Shown in pieces: positions 1 to 8,496 of a DNA stretch of 64,000 nucleotides. The translations under genes were made by a program, and so were the position numbers. Position 1 is the stretch's first letter, and every line of letters begins with the position of its first letter. This DNA is from an uncultured Chthonomonas sp. Its GTDB lineage: Bacteria; Armatimonadota; Chthonomonadetes; Chthonomonadales; Chthonomonadaceae. The stretch lies in the NCBI GenBank assembly GCA_903859705.1, contig CAIONQ010000020.1:1-64000 (forward strand), in the 5' to 3' direction. The notes below the pieces were generated by a model that was not told the origin of the DNA, did no database searches, and saw nothing but the letters and a program-made list of their open reading frames with translations.

Positions 1-1
1 A

Positions 2-202
2 AAACTGGAAGCGCTGAATGCTGCACTGATGCACAGGATCAATGCTTCCGGTAAGATATTTCTGTCTCATACCAAACTGAAAGGTCTTTACACTCTGCGC
101 ATAGCCATCGGAAATATCCGCACCGGGCCTATGCAGTTGCAAACCCTGAAGCTATTGCTCACCGAAGAGCTCACCGCCCTGCTGCAAACGGGCGAATACT
201 GA
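2..202 (+). CDS. PLP-dependent (group II) amino-acid decarboxylase, C-terminal fragment
   Basis: Only the last 66 codons are inside the window; the 5' part lies upstream. The visible peptide contains INASGK, SHTKLKG and LRIAIGNIRT, which resemble the C-terminal small domain of aromatic-L-amino-acid / tyrosine decarboxylases. That family removes CO2 from amino acids with pyridoxal phosphate in the cytoplasm. The catalytic lysine region is not in view, so substrate cannot be judged. The stop lies 38 nt before the next gene on the same strand, so the two may be co-transcribed. Assignment rests on a short conserved C-terminus; glutamate or other group II decarboxylases are alternatives. Confidence 0.6.
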   Translation, partial: KLEALNAALMHRINASGKIFLSHTKLKGLYTLRIAIGNIRTGPMQLQTLKLLLTEELTALLQTGEY

Positions 203-240
203 TTACCAATCGCCTGATAGATTAAGGCCGGGAGCAAACT

Positions 241-1116
241 ATGATCTCAATAAAACCGCTTCGAAATGCAGTGGGGGTTGTGGGTGTACTCTGCGCAGTA
301 TCTGCCCTATCTCCGGCAGGTATTGCACAGGCCCGCCCTCAGCGAAGCGAAGCTGTGACTGCCATTCTCAAGAAGATTTCGGGTTTACGCGCCCTGCCAG
401 ACGATACGCGGGGGGAGGCAACCCGAACCATTGCGCTTGCCATTCGAGATTTGAAGGAGCCAGGAATAAAGGTGGGCCTGGCCAGCGGACTGGCCAACCT
501 GGCGACCGAGGGGGATTACGGGCATGCTACATTGCAGGCCGTTGCCGATACTCTGAGCCAATCGCTGGCGGCGGAGCCACCTGCTGGCGACTCTGCAGGG
601 GCATTTCTTACCCTGGCACAGCTGGTACGGTATGAGCATGTATCTGCAAACCTGAGAGATCCAAAGTTTGCGGCAGCCCTGAAGCAGCTTGCCGCCGAAG
701 ATGCTGAGCGAGACAAAGCTGATTTTACGCTGAAAGACCTTGAGGGGCACGACTGGACACTGAAAGCACTGAAGGGCAAAGTGGTAGTGGTGAATTTCTG
801 GGCAACGTGGTGCCCACCCTGCCGCAAAGAACTGCCAGACCTGCAGGAACTATCCGTTAAATTTAAGGACAAAGGCCTGGTGGTGCTTGGAATAACAGAT
901 GAAGAGATATCCAAGGTGCAGCCCTTTGTAAGCAAGCAGGGGATGACCTATCCGATCCTTCTGGATGCGGGGCGCAAGGTAAACAAGCAGTTTAATGTGC
1001 TGGGAATACCGAGAACTGTGATTTACGACAGGAACGGCCACCTGGCAGCGGAAGCCATAGATATGCGCACGCGGCCACAGCTGCTGGCACTGCTGGCAAA
1101 AGCTGGAATAAAGTAA
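241..1116 (+). CDS. Secreted TlpA/ResA-like thioredoxin-fold protein
   Basis: A 291-residue protein with an N-terminal hydrophobic signal (about residues 8-30, ending near AQA), an unassigned helical region of about 120 residues, and a C-terminal redoxin domain from about residue 159. The redox motif WCPPC has its cysteines at 191 and 194, and a later GIPRT supplies the cis-proline typical of the fold. The family reduces disulfides, often of apocytochromes or other exported proteins, outside the cytoplasmic membrane. The helical N-terminal extension makes it longer than a minimal TlpA. It follows the decarboxylase fragment by 38 nt. The substrate cannot be inferred from the neighbours. Confidence 0.8.
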   Translation: MISIKPLRNAVGVVGVLCAVSALSPAGIAQARPQRSEAVTAILKKISGLRALPDDTRGEATRTIALAIRDLKEPGIKVGLASGLANLATEGDYGHATLQAVADTLSQSLAAEPPAGDSAGAFLTLAQLVRYEHVSANLRDPKFAAALKQLAAEDAERDKADFTLKDLEGHDWTLKALKGKVVVVNFWATWCPPCRKELPDLQELSVKFKDKGLVVLGITDEEISKVQPFVSKQGMTYPILLDAGRKVNKQFNVLGIPRTVIYDRNGHLAAEAIDMRTRPQLLALLAKAGIK

Positions 1117-1285
1117 ACGGGCGATATTTGCCTGATAAACGGGCCGGAGAACCCCTGCTGGGAGTCTCCGGCCCAAACTGTATTTGAGCAAGCTGCACTA
1201 CGATACAAATTGCGAATGCGGTAGACTCTTGATGATCTGAGCGAACAAAAGCCGCCAGATCGCACCAGATACCAAGGAGTACACA

Positions 1286-2467
1286 GTGAACGACACCCTG
1301 CAGACCTGGCTCGGCGGCCAGATCCAGGCTCTTAAAGAGCAAAACCTCTACAAGCCGCTGGTTGTGATGGATTCGCCTTCCGGAGCACGCATAACGGTAA
1401 ATGGCCGGCCAGGAATCATCAACCTCTCCAGCAACAACTATCTCGGCCTTGCCAACCATCCCAAGCTAAAAGAGGCTGCCACCGAAGCTGTAAAGCGTTG
1501 GGGGGCAGGAGCAGGAGCCGTGCGGCCGATTATCGGAACCATGCAGGTGCACATGGATCTCGAAAAGAGGCTCGCAGAGTTTAAGCATGTAGAGGCCACA
1601 CTGGTATTCCAGAGCGGGTTTACCGCAAATGCCGGAGTTATACCTACAATTACCGATGGCGACGATGCCATTATCACCGATGAGCTAAACCATGCCAGCA
1701 TCATCGATGGCGTGCGCCTTTCGAAGGCCTCCCGCAAGATTTACAAGCATAACGACATGGCATCGCTCAAAGAGGCTCTGATCGATACGCAGGGCGCGAA
1801 GAAGCGACTAATCATAACGGATGGCGTGTTTTCGATGGATGGCGACGTTGCTCCCCTGCCGGATATTGTAGAGCTGGCAAAACAGTACGATGCGGCCATT
1901 ATGGTAGACGATGCCCACGGATCTGGCGTACTTGGCGGTGGCAGAGGCACAGCATACCATTTTGGAGTGCACAACGAGATTGATGTGCAGCTTGGCACCC
2001 TCTCTAAAGCAGTGGGTGTTATGGGTGGCTATATCGCAGGTTCCGGCGCACTGATCGACTGGCTTGTGCAGCGAGCGCGCCCGTTCCTGTTCAGCACTGC
2101 ACATACTCCGGCCACTGCGGCAGCCACCATCGCTGCTATAGACCTGATGGAAAACGATCCATCGTTTACAGAGCGGCTGTGGGAAAATGCGCGTTACTGG
2201 AAGGCGGGCCTGCAGGCGCTTGGTTTTAATACCGGCATTTCCGAAACACCTATTACCCCGGTAATGGTTGGCGAAGAAGCTGCGGCGCAGGCACTGCAGC
2301 GCGCGCTGTTAGAAGAGGGCGTGATGGCACTTGCCATCGTTTTCCCAACCGTTGCCCGTGGCAAAGCCAGAATTCGAAGTATGCCGAGTGCAATGCACAG
2401 CAAAGAAGACCTGGATGACGCGCTTGGCGCATTTGAGCGCGCTGGCAAGCGCCTCGGCCTCATCTGA
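1286..2467 (+). CDS. kbl: Glycine C-acetyltransferase (2-amino-3-ketobutyrate CoA ligase) type alpha-oxoamine synthase
   Basis: A 393-residue fold-type I PLP enzyme. The start is GTG, preceded by AAGGAG at a good distance. Typical blocks are NNYLGLANHP, GAGAVRPIIGTMQ, DELNHASIIDG, VDDAHGSGVLG and GTLSKAVG, whose lysine (K241) would form the internal aldimine. The GAGAVRPIIGTM block and the length favour KBL, which joins glycine and acetyl-CoA or cleaves aminoketobutyrate in threonine breakdown. The related 8-amino-7-oxononanoate synthase (BioF) and serine palmitoyltransferase are alternatives. No threonine dehydrogenase gene is adjacent, so the pathway is not confirmed by context. A strong hairpin follows the stop codon. 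Confidence 0.8.
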   Translation: MNDTLQTWLGGQIQALKEQNLYKPLVVMDSPSGARITVNGRPGIINLSSNNYLGLANHPKLKEAATEAVKRWGAGAGAVRPIIGTMQVHMDLEKRLAEFKHVEATLVFQSGFTANAGVIPTITDGDDAIITDELNHASIIDGVRLSKASRKIYKHNDMASLKEALIDTQGAKKRLIITDGVFSMDGDVAPLPDIVELAKQYDAAIMVDDAHGSGVLGGGRGTAYHFGVHNEIDVQLGTLSKAVGVMGGYIAGSGALIDWLVQRARPFLFSTAHTPATAAATIAAIDLMENDPSFTERLWENARYWKAGLQALGFNTGISETPITPVMVGEEAAAQALQRALLEEGVMALAIVFPTVARGKARIRSMPSAMHSKEDLDDALGAFERAGKRLGLI

Positions 2468-2493
2468 ACCTCCCCGTTTATCCCAAAAGATCA

Positions 2494-2531
2494 CATCGCC
2501 GGATACAGACACAATCTTGACTCCGGCGATG
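2494..2531 (+). terminator. Hairpin after kbl (terminator-like)
   Basis: A perfect 10-bp inverted repeat, CATCGCCGGA and TCCGGCGATG, separated by 18 nt, lies 27 nt after the kbl stop. No U-tract follows, so termination would have to be weak or factor-dependent. It sits just upstream of the consensus promoter at 2561. Confidence 0.4.
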
Positions 2532-2560
2532 CAATCGGTGCCACCCCTACCCTATTGGAC

Positions 2561-2590
2561 TTGACACAGCGGCCCCAGCGCGTGTATACT
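2561..2590 (+). promoter_or_regulatory. Sigma-70-type promoter for the small ORF / ABC transporter operon
   Basis: TTGACA at 2561-2566 and TATACT at 2585-2590 with an 18-bp spacer. The -35 is a perfect consensus and the -10 matches 5 of 6. Predicted transcription starts near 2597, about 50 nt before the small ORF and 317 nt before the lipoprotein gene. It is one of the two best promoter matches in the window. I did not recognise a riboswitch in the leader. Confidence 0.75.
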
Positions 2591-2646
2591 TTCGATACTT
2601 TACTAATCTGACCAATTTAATCGGATATATACGGGAACCGTGCACA

Positions 2647-2826
2647 ATGCCATCGACGTCGAAGGAAGCGGCAATCCAGACAGTACCAGCCCGTGCCGGC
2701 ATACTCATAAATCGCTTTACTCCTGATGAGAAGCGCACTGAGCTGATTGCACTGGCCCCTCACTCCCCCGTAACAGTTCTCACCGATCGGCAGCTTAGTG
2801 GCCTCGAGTTACTTGATGCCATGTAG
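2647..2826 (+). CDS. Small hypothetical protein (59 aa) upstream of ABC transporter
   Basis: An ATG-started ORF of 59 codons lies directly behind a near-consensus promoter and 87 nt before the transporter lipoprotein gene on the same strand. The product is soluble in character with no signal or membrane segment; it begins MPSTSKEA and ends GLELLDAM. I do not recognise the family. A GGGA about 12 nt upstream is a weak ribosome site. It could be a small regulator or accessory protein of the sulfur/nitrogen assimilation cluster, a leader peptide, or a chance ORF. Position is the only support for its being a gene. Confidence 0.35.
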   Translation: MPSTSKEAAIQTVPARAGILINRFTPDEKRTELIALAPHSPVTVLTDRQLSGLELLDAM

Positions 2827-2913
2827 AATGCTGAATAAGCAAGGAAAACACGCTGGTTTCGCGATGCGAGACCTGGCAAATACGGAAATCCTTATCCGAG
2901 GTAATGCGCCATT

Positions 2914-3993
2914 ATGAACCGCTTTAAAAAGATAGCCGCCGTGTTGACACTTGCGCCAGCGATGGCGATGGCAGTATCGGCCTGCGGTCCCAAAAAGCCC
3001 GCTGAATCTGGAGACGACGGCAAGGGCAACGTTGCTGCAGCCACTCCCATAACAGTGCACCTCGCCTATTTCCCTAATGTAACCCATGCAGCTGCACTTG
3101 TGGGCACGGGAAGCGGAGACTTTGCAAAAGCGCTGGGCTCTAATGTGAAAATAGACGAACAGAGCTTTGCGGCGGGGCCAGCAGAGATTGAAGCGCTGTT
3201 TGCAAATAATGTGGACATTGGGTACATTGGCCCGGGGCCAGCTGTTAACGGGTATCTGAAATCCAGGGGAACGCTGCTGCGGATCATCGCTGGCGCTTCT
3301 TCTGGAGGTGCAGCACTGGTTGTTCGCAAAGATGCTGGCGTAACCGATGTTAAGAGCCTGGGTGGCAAGCGTGTGGCGGTACCGCAGACAGGTGGAACGC
3401 AGGACATATCGCTGCGGCATGCTTTGCAGGAAGCCGGCCTGAAATCTACGGATCGTGGCGGGAATGTGAATGTGCTGCCGGCGGCACCGGCCGACATGCT
3501 AACGCTCTTTCAGAAAAAAGAGCTGGATGCGGCCTGGGTACCGGAGCCGTGGGTATCTCGGCTTGTTAAGGAAGGCAATGGATTACTCGCTCAGGACGAG
3601 CGTGATCTGTGGCCGAACAAGAAGTTTGCAACCACCGTTGTGATAGTTCGCACTGCGTTCCTGCAGGAGCACCCGGATGTTGTTGCCAACTTCTTGAAAG
3701 CGCATGTAACTGCGGTAGACTGGATAGGCTCGCATCATGATGAGGCAGCAAAGCTTATTTCAGAGCGCATCAAGAAGCTAACGGGCAAGGCCCTTCCGCT
3801 GGATGTTGTGAATAGTGCATTAAGCCGAACAGACTTTACGTACGATCCACTCAAAGAAAGCGTCCTTACCTTTGCAGACTGGGCAAATGCACTGGGCTAC
3901 CTCAAGCAGGGGCGCGCTGGCATCTCGGATCTGATCGATACCAAACCACTGAACACAGCGCTAACCGCGCTACAAAAGCCAGGCATCAATTGA
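2914..3993 (+). CDS. ABC transporter substrate-binding lipoprotein, sulfonate/nitrate/taurine type
   Basis: A 359-residue protein with a lipoprotein signal: lysine-rich start, hydrophobic core and lipobox VSAC with C24. The mature part has the SsuA/TauA/NrtA-like layout, with LAYFPNVTHAAA at the start of the fold, AGPAEIEALFANNVDIGYIGPGPA, GGAALVVRKD and DAAWVPEPW. It would capture a small anion such as an alkanesulfonate, sulfate or nitrate outside the membrane and deliver it to the permease at 4893. The start has a GAGGT ribosome site nearby. It heads an ATPase/permease operon followed by a siroheme reductase, which favours sulfur or nitrogen assimilation; the ligand is not fixed by sequence. 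Confidence 0.82.
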   Translation: MNRFKKIAAVLTLAPAMAMAVSACGPKKPAESGDDGKGNVAAATPITVHLAYFPNVTHAAALVGTGSGDFAKALGSNVKIDEQSFAAGPAEIEALFANNVDIGYIGPGPAVNGYLKSRGTLLRIIAGASSGGAALVVRKDAGVTDVKSLGGKRVAVPQTGGTQDISLRHALQEAGLKSTDRGGNVNVLPAAPADMLTLFQKKELDAAWVPEPWVSRLVKEGNGLLAQDERDLWPNKKFATTVVIVRTAFLQEHPDVVANFLKAHVTAVDWIGSHHDEAAKLISERIKKLTGKALPLDVVNSALSRTDFTYDPLKESVLTFADWANALGYLKQGRAGISDLIDTKPLNTALTALQKPGIN

Positions 3994-4018
3994 CGGCAGG
4001 TTAACCATTCTGTAACTC

Positions 4019-4981
4019 ATGGCACTCTTCGCACAGCAGACAACCAGCGCCTCTGCCCTCAGGCAGGCATCCACGGCAGCATCAACACCAGATGCTGAGG
4101 CCGTTGACGCTGTACCGCCTGCACGTATTCAGCTGGAGGCGGTAAATGTACAGTTCACCACCAGAAACGGCACAACGGCTGCTCTGCAGAACATAGACCT
4201 GACGGTACGCGAAGGAGAGTTTGTATGCCTGGTTGGCCCATCTGGCTGCGGTAAAAGTACGCTACTTAGCGTGATAGCCGGGCTTCAGAAGGCAAACTCA
4301 GGATCGGCGCTGATGGATGGCAAGCCGATTACGGGCCCTGGACCGGAGCGCGCGGTTATCTTTCAAGAAGCTGCCCTGTTTCCGTGGCTTACAGCGGCAC
4401 AAAATGTGGAATTTGCGCTTAAGCAGCGCATTCGGAACAAGAAAGAGCGCAGAGCCGCTGCAATAGAGCACCTTAGCATGGTGCACCTGGCGCGATTTGC
4501 GGATTCTTATCCGCATGAACTTTCCGGCGGAATGCGGCAGCGTGTAGCAATTGCACGCGCACTGGCCCTGAACCCGGATATCTTGCTGATGGATGAGCCC
4601 TTTGCCGCACTGGATGCGCAAACGCGCGACCTGCTGTTGGCAGAGGTGCAACGCATCTGGCAATCCACTGGCAAAACCATTCTGTTTGTTACGCACAACG
4701 TGATGGAGGCGGTAACGCTAGGCGACAGAGTGATTTGCATGGGTACGCGCCCGGGCACAATCAAACAGGAGATCGCAGTTACCCTGCCACGACCACGCGC
4801 CGTGGAAGACCCCGATACTGCCCGCCTGGCACAACGTATCATGACCCACCTGCGGGATGAGATCAACAAGATTGCGCAGGAAGAGAGCGACCATGCAGCC
4901 ACACTCATCGCGCCTGCGAGATCAGGCGATACCGGTGATATTCCTGATCCTCTTGCTAATAGTATGGGAGACGGGATTTAG
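4019..4981 (+). CDS. ABC transporter ATP-binding protein, SsuB/TauB/NrtD type
   Basis: A 320-residue ATPase that powers the importer encoded by its neighbours. Visible motifs are Walker A GPSGCGKST (73-81), Q-loop Q116, signature LSGGMRQR (168-175), Walker B ILLMDEP (188-194), the D-loop ALD, and the H-loop histidine in FVTHN. About 35 extra residues precede the usual domain start, and there is an acidic tail beyond the core. The gene starts 25 nt after the lipoprotein gene and its 3' end overlaps the permease gene. The residues after FQEAALFPWLTAAQNVEF fit the nitrate/sulfonate/taurine subfamily. Confidence 0.88.
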   Translation: MALFAQQTTSASALRQASTAASTPDAEAVDAVPPARIQLEAVNVQFTTRNGTTAALQNIDLTVREGEFVCLVGPSGCGKSTLLSVIAGLQKANSGSALMDGKPITGPGPERAVIFQEAALFPWLTAAQNVEFALKQRIRNKKERRAAAIEHLSMVHLARFADSYPHELSGGMRQRVAIARALALNPDILLMDEPFAALDAQTRDLLLAEVQRIWQSTGKTILFVTHNVMEAVTLGDRVICMGTRPGTIKQEIAVTLPRPRAVEDPDTARLAQRIMTHLRDEINKIAQEESDHAATLIAPARSGDTGDIPDPLANSMGDGI

Positions 4982-5681
4982 GCGAAACTGGTGGAACAGC
5001 TATCTGTTCCCGGGTCCATCCGAAGTTCTCAAAACGCTGACAGCTGACATCAAGGATGGCTCCTTGCTGATAGCAATGCGCATCAGTTTGTTGCGCATTG
5101 GGGTGGCCTTTGGTGCAGCAATGGTGCTTGGCACACTCATTGGCCTGGTTATGGGTGCTGTGCCGCTGGTACACAGGGCGATTAGCCCACTTGCCCTCGG
5201 GCTGCAGACGCTGCCTTCCATATGCTGGCTGCCTCTGGCTGTGATATGGTTTGGGCTAAGTGAGCGTGCAATTTTGTTTGTGACGCTGATGGGTGCTCTG
5301 CTGGCGGTGAGTATAGCCGTAAGCGACGGAATCCGGAATATTCCTCCGCTGTACCTTCGTGCAGCAGGGATGATGGGAGCGCGCGGCTTGCGGCTGTACA
5401 GGGAAGTAATGCTGCCTGCCGCGCTACCTGCAATCCTATCTGGCGCAAAACAGGGCTGGGCGTTTGCGTGGCGATCGTTGATGGCGGGTGAACTGCTATC
5501 CGTATCCACCGGAGCTCTTGGCCTGGGCCAAACTCTTATGCGCGGCCGAGATTTGAACGATATGAGCGAAGTATTGGCCGTGATGACAGTACTCGTTGCG
5601 ATAGGCGTAATTGCCGACCGCCTGGTATTTTCCCGGCTGGAAGCCAACGTCCGCAGACGTTGGGGCCTTTCGGCGGGCTAA
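4893..5681 (+). CDS. ABC transporter permease, SsuC/TauC type
   Basis: A 262-residue integral membrane protein with about six hydrophobic helices. The first, near residues 10-27, is followed by the FPGPSEVL block common in SsuC/TauC permeases. The cytoplasmic coupling loop is visible as AAGMMGARGLRLYREVMLPAALPAILSGAKQ, matching the EAA loop. I chose ATG 4893 because AGGAAGAG lies just upstream; an ATG 36 nt earlier in the same frame has poorer spacing. Either start leaves an overlap of at least 89 nt with the ATPase gene, suggesting tight translational coupling. It forms the channel for the substrate bound by the lipoprotein. Confidence 0.85.
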   Translation: MQPHSSRLRDQAIPVIFLILLLIVWETGFRRNWWNSYLFPGPSEVLKTLTADIKDGSLLIAMRISLLRIGVAFGAAMVLGTLIGLVMGAVPLVHRAISPLALGLQTLPSICWLPLAVIWFGLSERAILFVTLMGALLAVSIAVSDGIRNIPPLYLRAAGMMGARGLRLYREVMLPAALPAILSGAKQGWAFAWRSLMAGELLSVSTGALGLGQTLMRGRDLNDMSEVLAVMTVLVAIGVIADRLVFSRLEANVRRRWGLSAG

Positions 5682-5855
5682 GAAGTTCGGTGCTGCGCCC
5701 TGTTTTATTATGGGGAGCCGCCGACTGCAGAGGCTATTGGCTCTGCTGCATTGTTGCCGTGGGTGAGTCTTCGATCCCCAACCAGCGGAGGTGTGTTGCA
5801 GACACCTGGTGCTGGCCCGGGCGATGAACCAGAACACGCATTTGAAGGAGAAAAA

Positions 5856-6608
5856 ATGACCCGACGTTTCCGCCCTCAGTCAGCATTCACTCTGATTGAA
5901 CTTCTTGTAGTCATCGCAATTATCGCGATTCTGGCAGCAATCCTCTTCCCGGTGTTCGCCCAGGCTCGCGAGAAGGCACGTTCTACAAGCTGCCTCTCCA
6001 ACACGAAGCAGATCAGCATTGGGTATGCGATGTACAATCAGGATTACGACGAAGGCTTCCCGAATACGGTAACCGAGCGCCAGGCACCTTCCAGCACACC
6101 GGATACAGCGGTTGCCCGCGCTGCATTTAGCTACCGCGAAATCCTGCAGCCATACCTCAAGAGCGAGCAAATTTTCAAGTGCCCCTCCGCCCCGGCATGG
6201 CCCACGCCTGCTGCAGGCGCATGGTGGAGCACAGACTACGGCTGCCACCTGAACGAAGCGAATATTGTGCCGAGTGCATCCAACCATGCGGCGGACTACT
6301 CTGGTACAGGTACCATTGACCTGCGCGATTTCGGCTTCAATGGCGGCACGCCACTTTCAGCGATCACGTATCCATCGAACTTCATCCTCTGCGCTGATGC
6401 TGGCCGATCAGACAACACGCCCTCGCGTGGTGGCCTGTATCCTCAGCCGTTTGCATTTGATGTAACCACCCAGGCACGCTTCCTTGCGCGCCATCAGGGC
6501 GGTGGCAACATTGCCTATGCAGATAGCCACAGCAAGTGGCGCCGGCCAGAGGCAACATGGAGAAGCTACAACGACAACGACTGGCGTAGAAACCCTACCC
6601 AACCATAA
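5856..6608 (+). CDS. DUF1559-type type II secretion / pseudopilin-like protein (copy 1)
   Basis: A 250-residue protein starting at ATG 5856, preceded by AAGGAG. Residues after a short basic start carry FTLIELLVV, the prepilin N-methylation motif, then a long hydrophobic helix, [11 protein letters not shown] and CLSNTKQ. This is the class III-like signal of pseudopilins; the rest resembles DUF1559 proteins, whose role is not established. The family's C-terminal H-x-DG motif appears here altered to ADSH. It sits between the ABC permease and the reductase gene, 174 nt after the permease and 88 nt before the reductase, with no obvious functional link. Confidence 0.82.
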   Translation: MTRRFRPQSAFTLIELLVVIAIIAILAAILFPVFAQAREKARSTSCLSNTKQISIGYAMYNQDYDEGFPNTVTERQAPSSTPDTAVARAAFSYREILQPYLKSEQIFKCPSAPAWPTPAAGAWWSTDYGCHLNEANIVPSASNHAADYSGTGTIDLRDFGFNGGTPLSAITYPSNFILCADAGRSDNTPSRGGLYPQPFAFDVTTQARFLARHQGGGNIAYADSHSKWRRPEATWRSYNDNDWRRNPTQP

Positions 6609-6621
6609 TCTAAGGGCAATT

Positions 6622-6659
6622 CCGCTGCGAGCAGCATGCAATAGCGCTGCTCGCGGCGG
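6622..6659 (+). terminator. Strong hairpin between pseudopilin gene and reductase gene
   Basis: A 14-bp stem with one G-T wobble: left arm 6622-6635, right arm 6646-6659, loop of 10 nt. It is very GC-rich. No U-tract follows, so it may protect the pseudopilin mRNA 3' end or attenuate read-through into the reductase gene that starts 37 nt later, rather than act as a classic terminator. Confidence 0.45.
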
Positions 6660-6696
6660 CGGCTCCCGCTCCGTATCAAATGTTCAAAGGTACACA

Positions 6697-8346
6697 ATGG
6701 CGAAAGCAGATGTAGAGGCGATTAAACAGGCGAAGGATGGGCTGGATGTATGGCCCGATATTCTTCGTTATGCTCAAGAGGGATACAGTTCCATCGCGTC
6801 CGAGGACTTCGTGCGCATGCGTTGGTATGGCATATATCAGCAGCAGCCGAACAACGGTCACTTCATGATGCGGGTCAAAATTCCCAGCGGCGACCTCAGC
6901 ACAGCTCAGCTTCGCGCCGTGGCAGAAGTGGCACGGAAATATGGCCGTTCTATTACCGATGTGACAACCCGCCAGAACTTCCAGTTTCACTGGCTGCGCA
7001 TCGAAGATATTCCTGCGGCGATCGAAATCCTGAATGCTGCTGGACTTACCACCATAGGTGCGTGCGGTGATATTACCCGCAACATCTGTGGTTGCCCCAC
7101 CGCCGGGATTGATCCTGAAGAGATGTTTGATACCCGAGAGATAGTTCAGAAAGTAACCGACTATTTTCTTGGGAATAAAGATTTTTCGGATCTGCCGCGA
7201 AAATACAAAGTATCCATTTCTGGCTGCGCCATCCATTGCAATCAGCCCGAAATTAACGACCTTGGTATTCAGGCAGTTACGCGCAGAGCAAACGGCAAGG
7301 TAGAGGTAGGTTTTCAGGTTCGCGTGGGTGGTGGGCTTAGCACACAGCCACACTTTGCACAGCGGCTGGATATGTTTGTAACGGCAGACCAGATCTTGGA
7401 CGTATGCCGCGCCGTTACCGAGATTTTTAGAGACGAAGGCTACCGCAAGCGCCGAAACCACTCTCGCCTGAAGTTTTTGGTGGCGGATTGGGGTGCTGAG
7501 AAGTTCCGTGAGGAGCTGATCAAGCGGCTTGGCTGGACGCCTGAGCCGGCCATACTGTGGCCAGAGCCTGCCCGCGTACAGCAAGATCATCTGGGAGTAC
7601 ATGCTCAGAAGCAGGCTGGAAAGCACTGGATAGGCGTATCTGTAATTACAGGCAGGCTTACGGCGGATCATCTGAATGCGGCTGCAGACATTGCAGACCG
7701 TTACTGTGGCGGAGCCCTGCGCACCACAAATCAGCAGAACTTGCTATTCCCCAATATCGATACCGATCAGCTCGCTACTGCACAGGCAGAGATCCGAGGC
7801 GCGGGATTTGAATGGGCTGTCTCCGAGTTTCATAAGGGCGCAGTAAGCTGCACAGGCAACGAATTCTGCAATCTGGCCATTACGGAAACCAAGGGCCGGT
7901 TGCGTGAGATCGTTGCGCACCTGGAGAGCGAACTGCTCTGGGAAGAACCAATTCGGATCCATCTGAATGGCTGCCCCAACTCTTGCGGACAGCACCATAT
8001 TGGTGATATCGGCCTACAGGGCTGCCTTGCTCGCCTGAACGATGGTACACAAGTAGAGGCATACGATGTTGGCCTTGGCGGACGCCTGGGTGACGATGCA
8101 AAGTTTGTACGTGCTATCAGCCGCAAAGTGCCCGCTGATAAGTTGAAGTATGCACTGGCGAACCTGTTGAGGGCGTACAAAACCAACCGAAATATAACCG
8201 ATAACGTACCGGAGGCATTTGGTAAGTTTGTAGACCGGCATACCGATGCAGAGCTTGGCGAAATTCTGGGGCTGGAACACCTTGCACAAGATGATCCTAA
8301 CTGGACTCCTCCGCCGCCCCGCGCCCACGCTCCTAACGGAGAGTAG
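6697..8346 (+). CDS. nirA: Ferredoxin-dependent sulfite/nitrite reductase (siroheme, NirA/SirA family)
   Basis: A 549-residue reductase; ATG 6697 follows AAAGG. Two ferredoxin-like half-domains and two siroheme/4Fe-4S repeats are visible. The N-terminal half has TDVTTRQNFQFHW, RNICGCPTAG and SGCAIHCNQPEIND. The C-terminal half has RTTNQQNLLFPN, then the cluster ligands CTGNEFC and NGCPNSC. It would reduce sulfite to sulfide or nitrite to ammonia with six electrons from ferredoxin in the cytoplasm. Motif NGCPNSCG fits NirA, but members of this family serve as sulfite reductases in actinobacterial sulfur clusters beside similar ABC transporters. Substrate is therefore open. A terminator follows. 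Confidence 0.85.
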   Translation: MAKADVEAIKQAKDGLDVWPDILRYAQEGYSSIASEDFVRMRWYGIYQQQPNNGHFMMRVKIPSGDLSTAQLRAVAEVARKYGRSITDVTTRQNFQFHWLRIEDIPAAIEILNAAGLTTIGACGDITRNICGCPTAGIDPEEMFDTREIVQKVTDYFLGNKDFSDLPRKYKVSISGCAIHCNQPEINDLGIQAVTRRANGKVEVGFQVRVGGGLSTQPHFAQRLDMFVTADQILDVCRAVTEIFRDEGYRKRRNHSRLKFLVADWGAEKFREELIKRLGWTPEPAILWPEPARVQQDHLGVHAQKQAGKHWIGVSVITGRLTADHLNAAADIADRYCGGALRTTNQQNLLFPNIDTDQLATAQAEIRGAGFEWAVSEFHKGAVSCTGNEFCNLAITETKGRLREIVAHLESELLWEEPIRIHLNGCPNSCGQHHIGDIGLQGCLARLNDGTQVEAYDVGLGGRLGDDAKFVRAISRKVPADKLKYALANLLRAYKTNRNITDNVPEAFGKFVDRHTDAELGEILGLEHLAQDDPNWTPPPPRAHAPNGE

Positions 8347-8375
8347 CCGCTCTCGGGTGCAGGTATCGTAACTCT

Positions 8376-8420
8376 AACCCCCCTTTGCCATAACAAACAT
8401 GGCGAATGGGGGTTTGTTTT
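8376..8420 (+). terminator. Rho-independent terminator after the reductase gene
   Basis: An imperfect inverted repeat, AACCCCCCTTTGCCAT against ATGGCGAATGGGGGTT, with a 7-nt loop, followed by TGTTTTG. It begins 30 nt after the reductase stop and closes the transporter-reductase gene run. Confidence 0.7.
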
Positions 8421-8496
8421 GCTTTATGGCTGTAACTTCAATAGCAACACTATTGATCAAACAGGAACAACCATAATCCATGCAGAACCCTGCGAC

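Noticed and set aside
6676-7671. 331-codon minus-strand ORF over the reductase gene
   Set aside because: Antisense shadow of a conserved siroheme enzyme.
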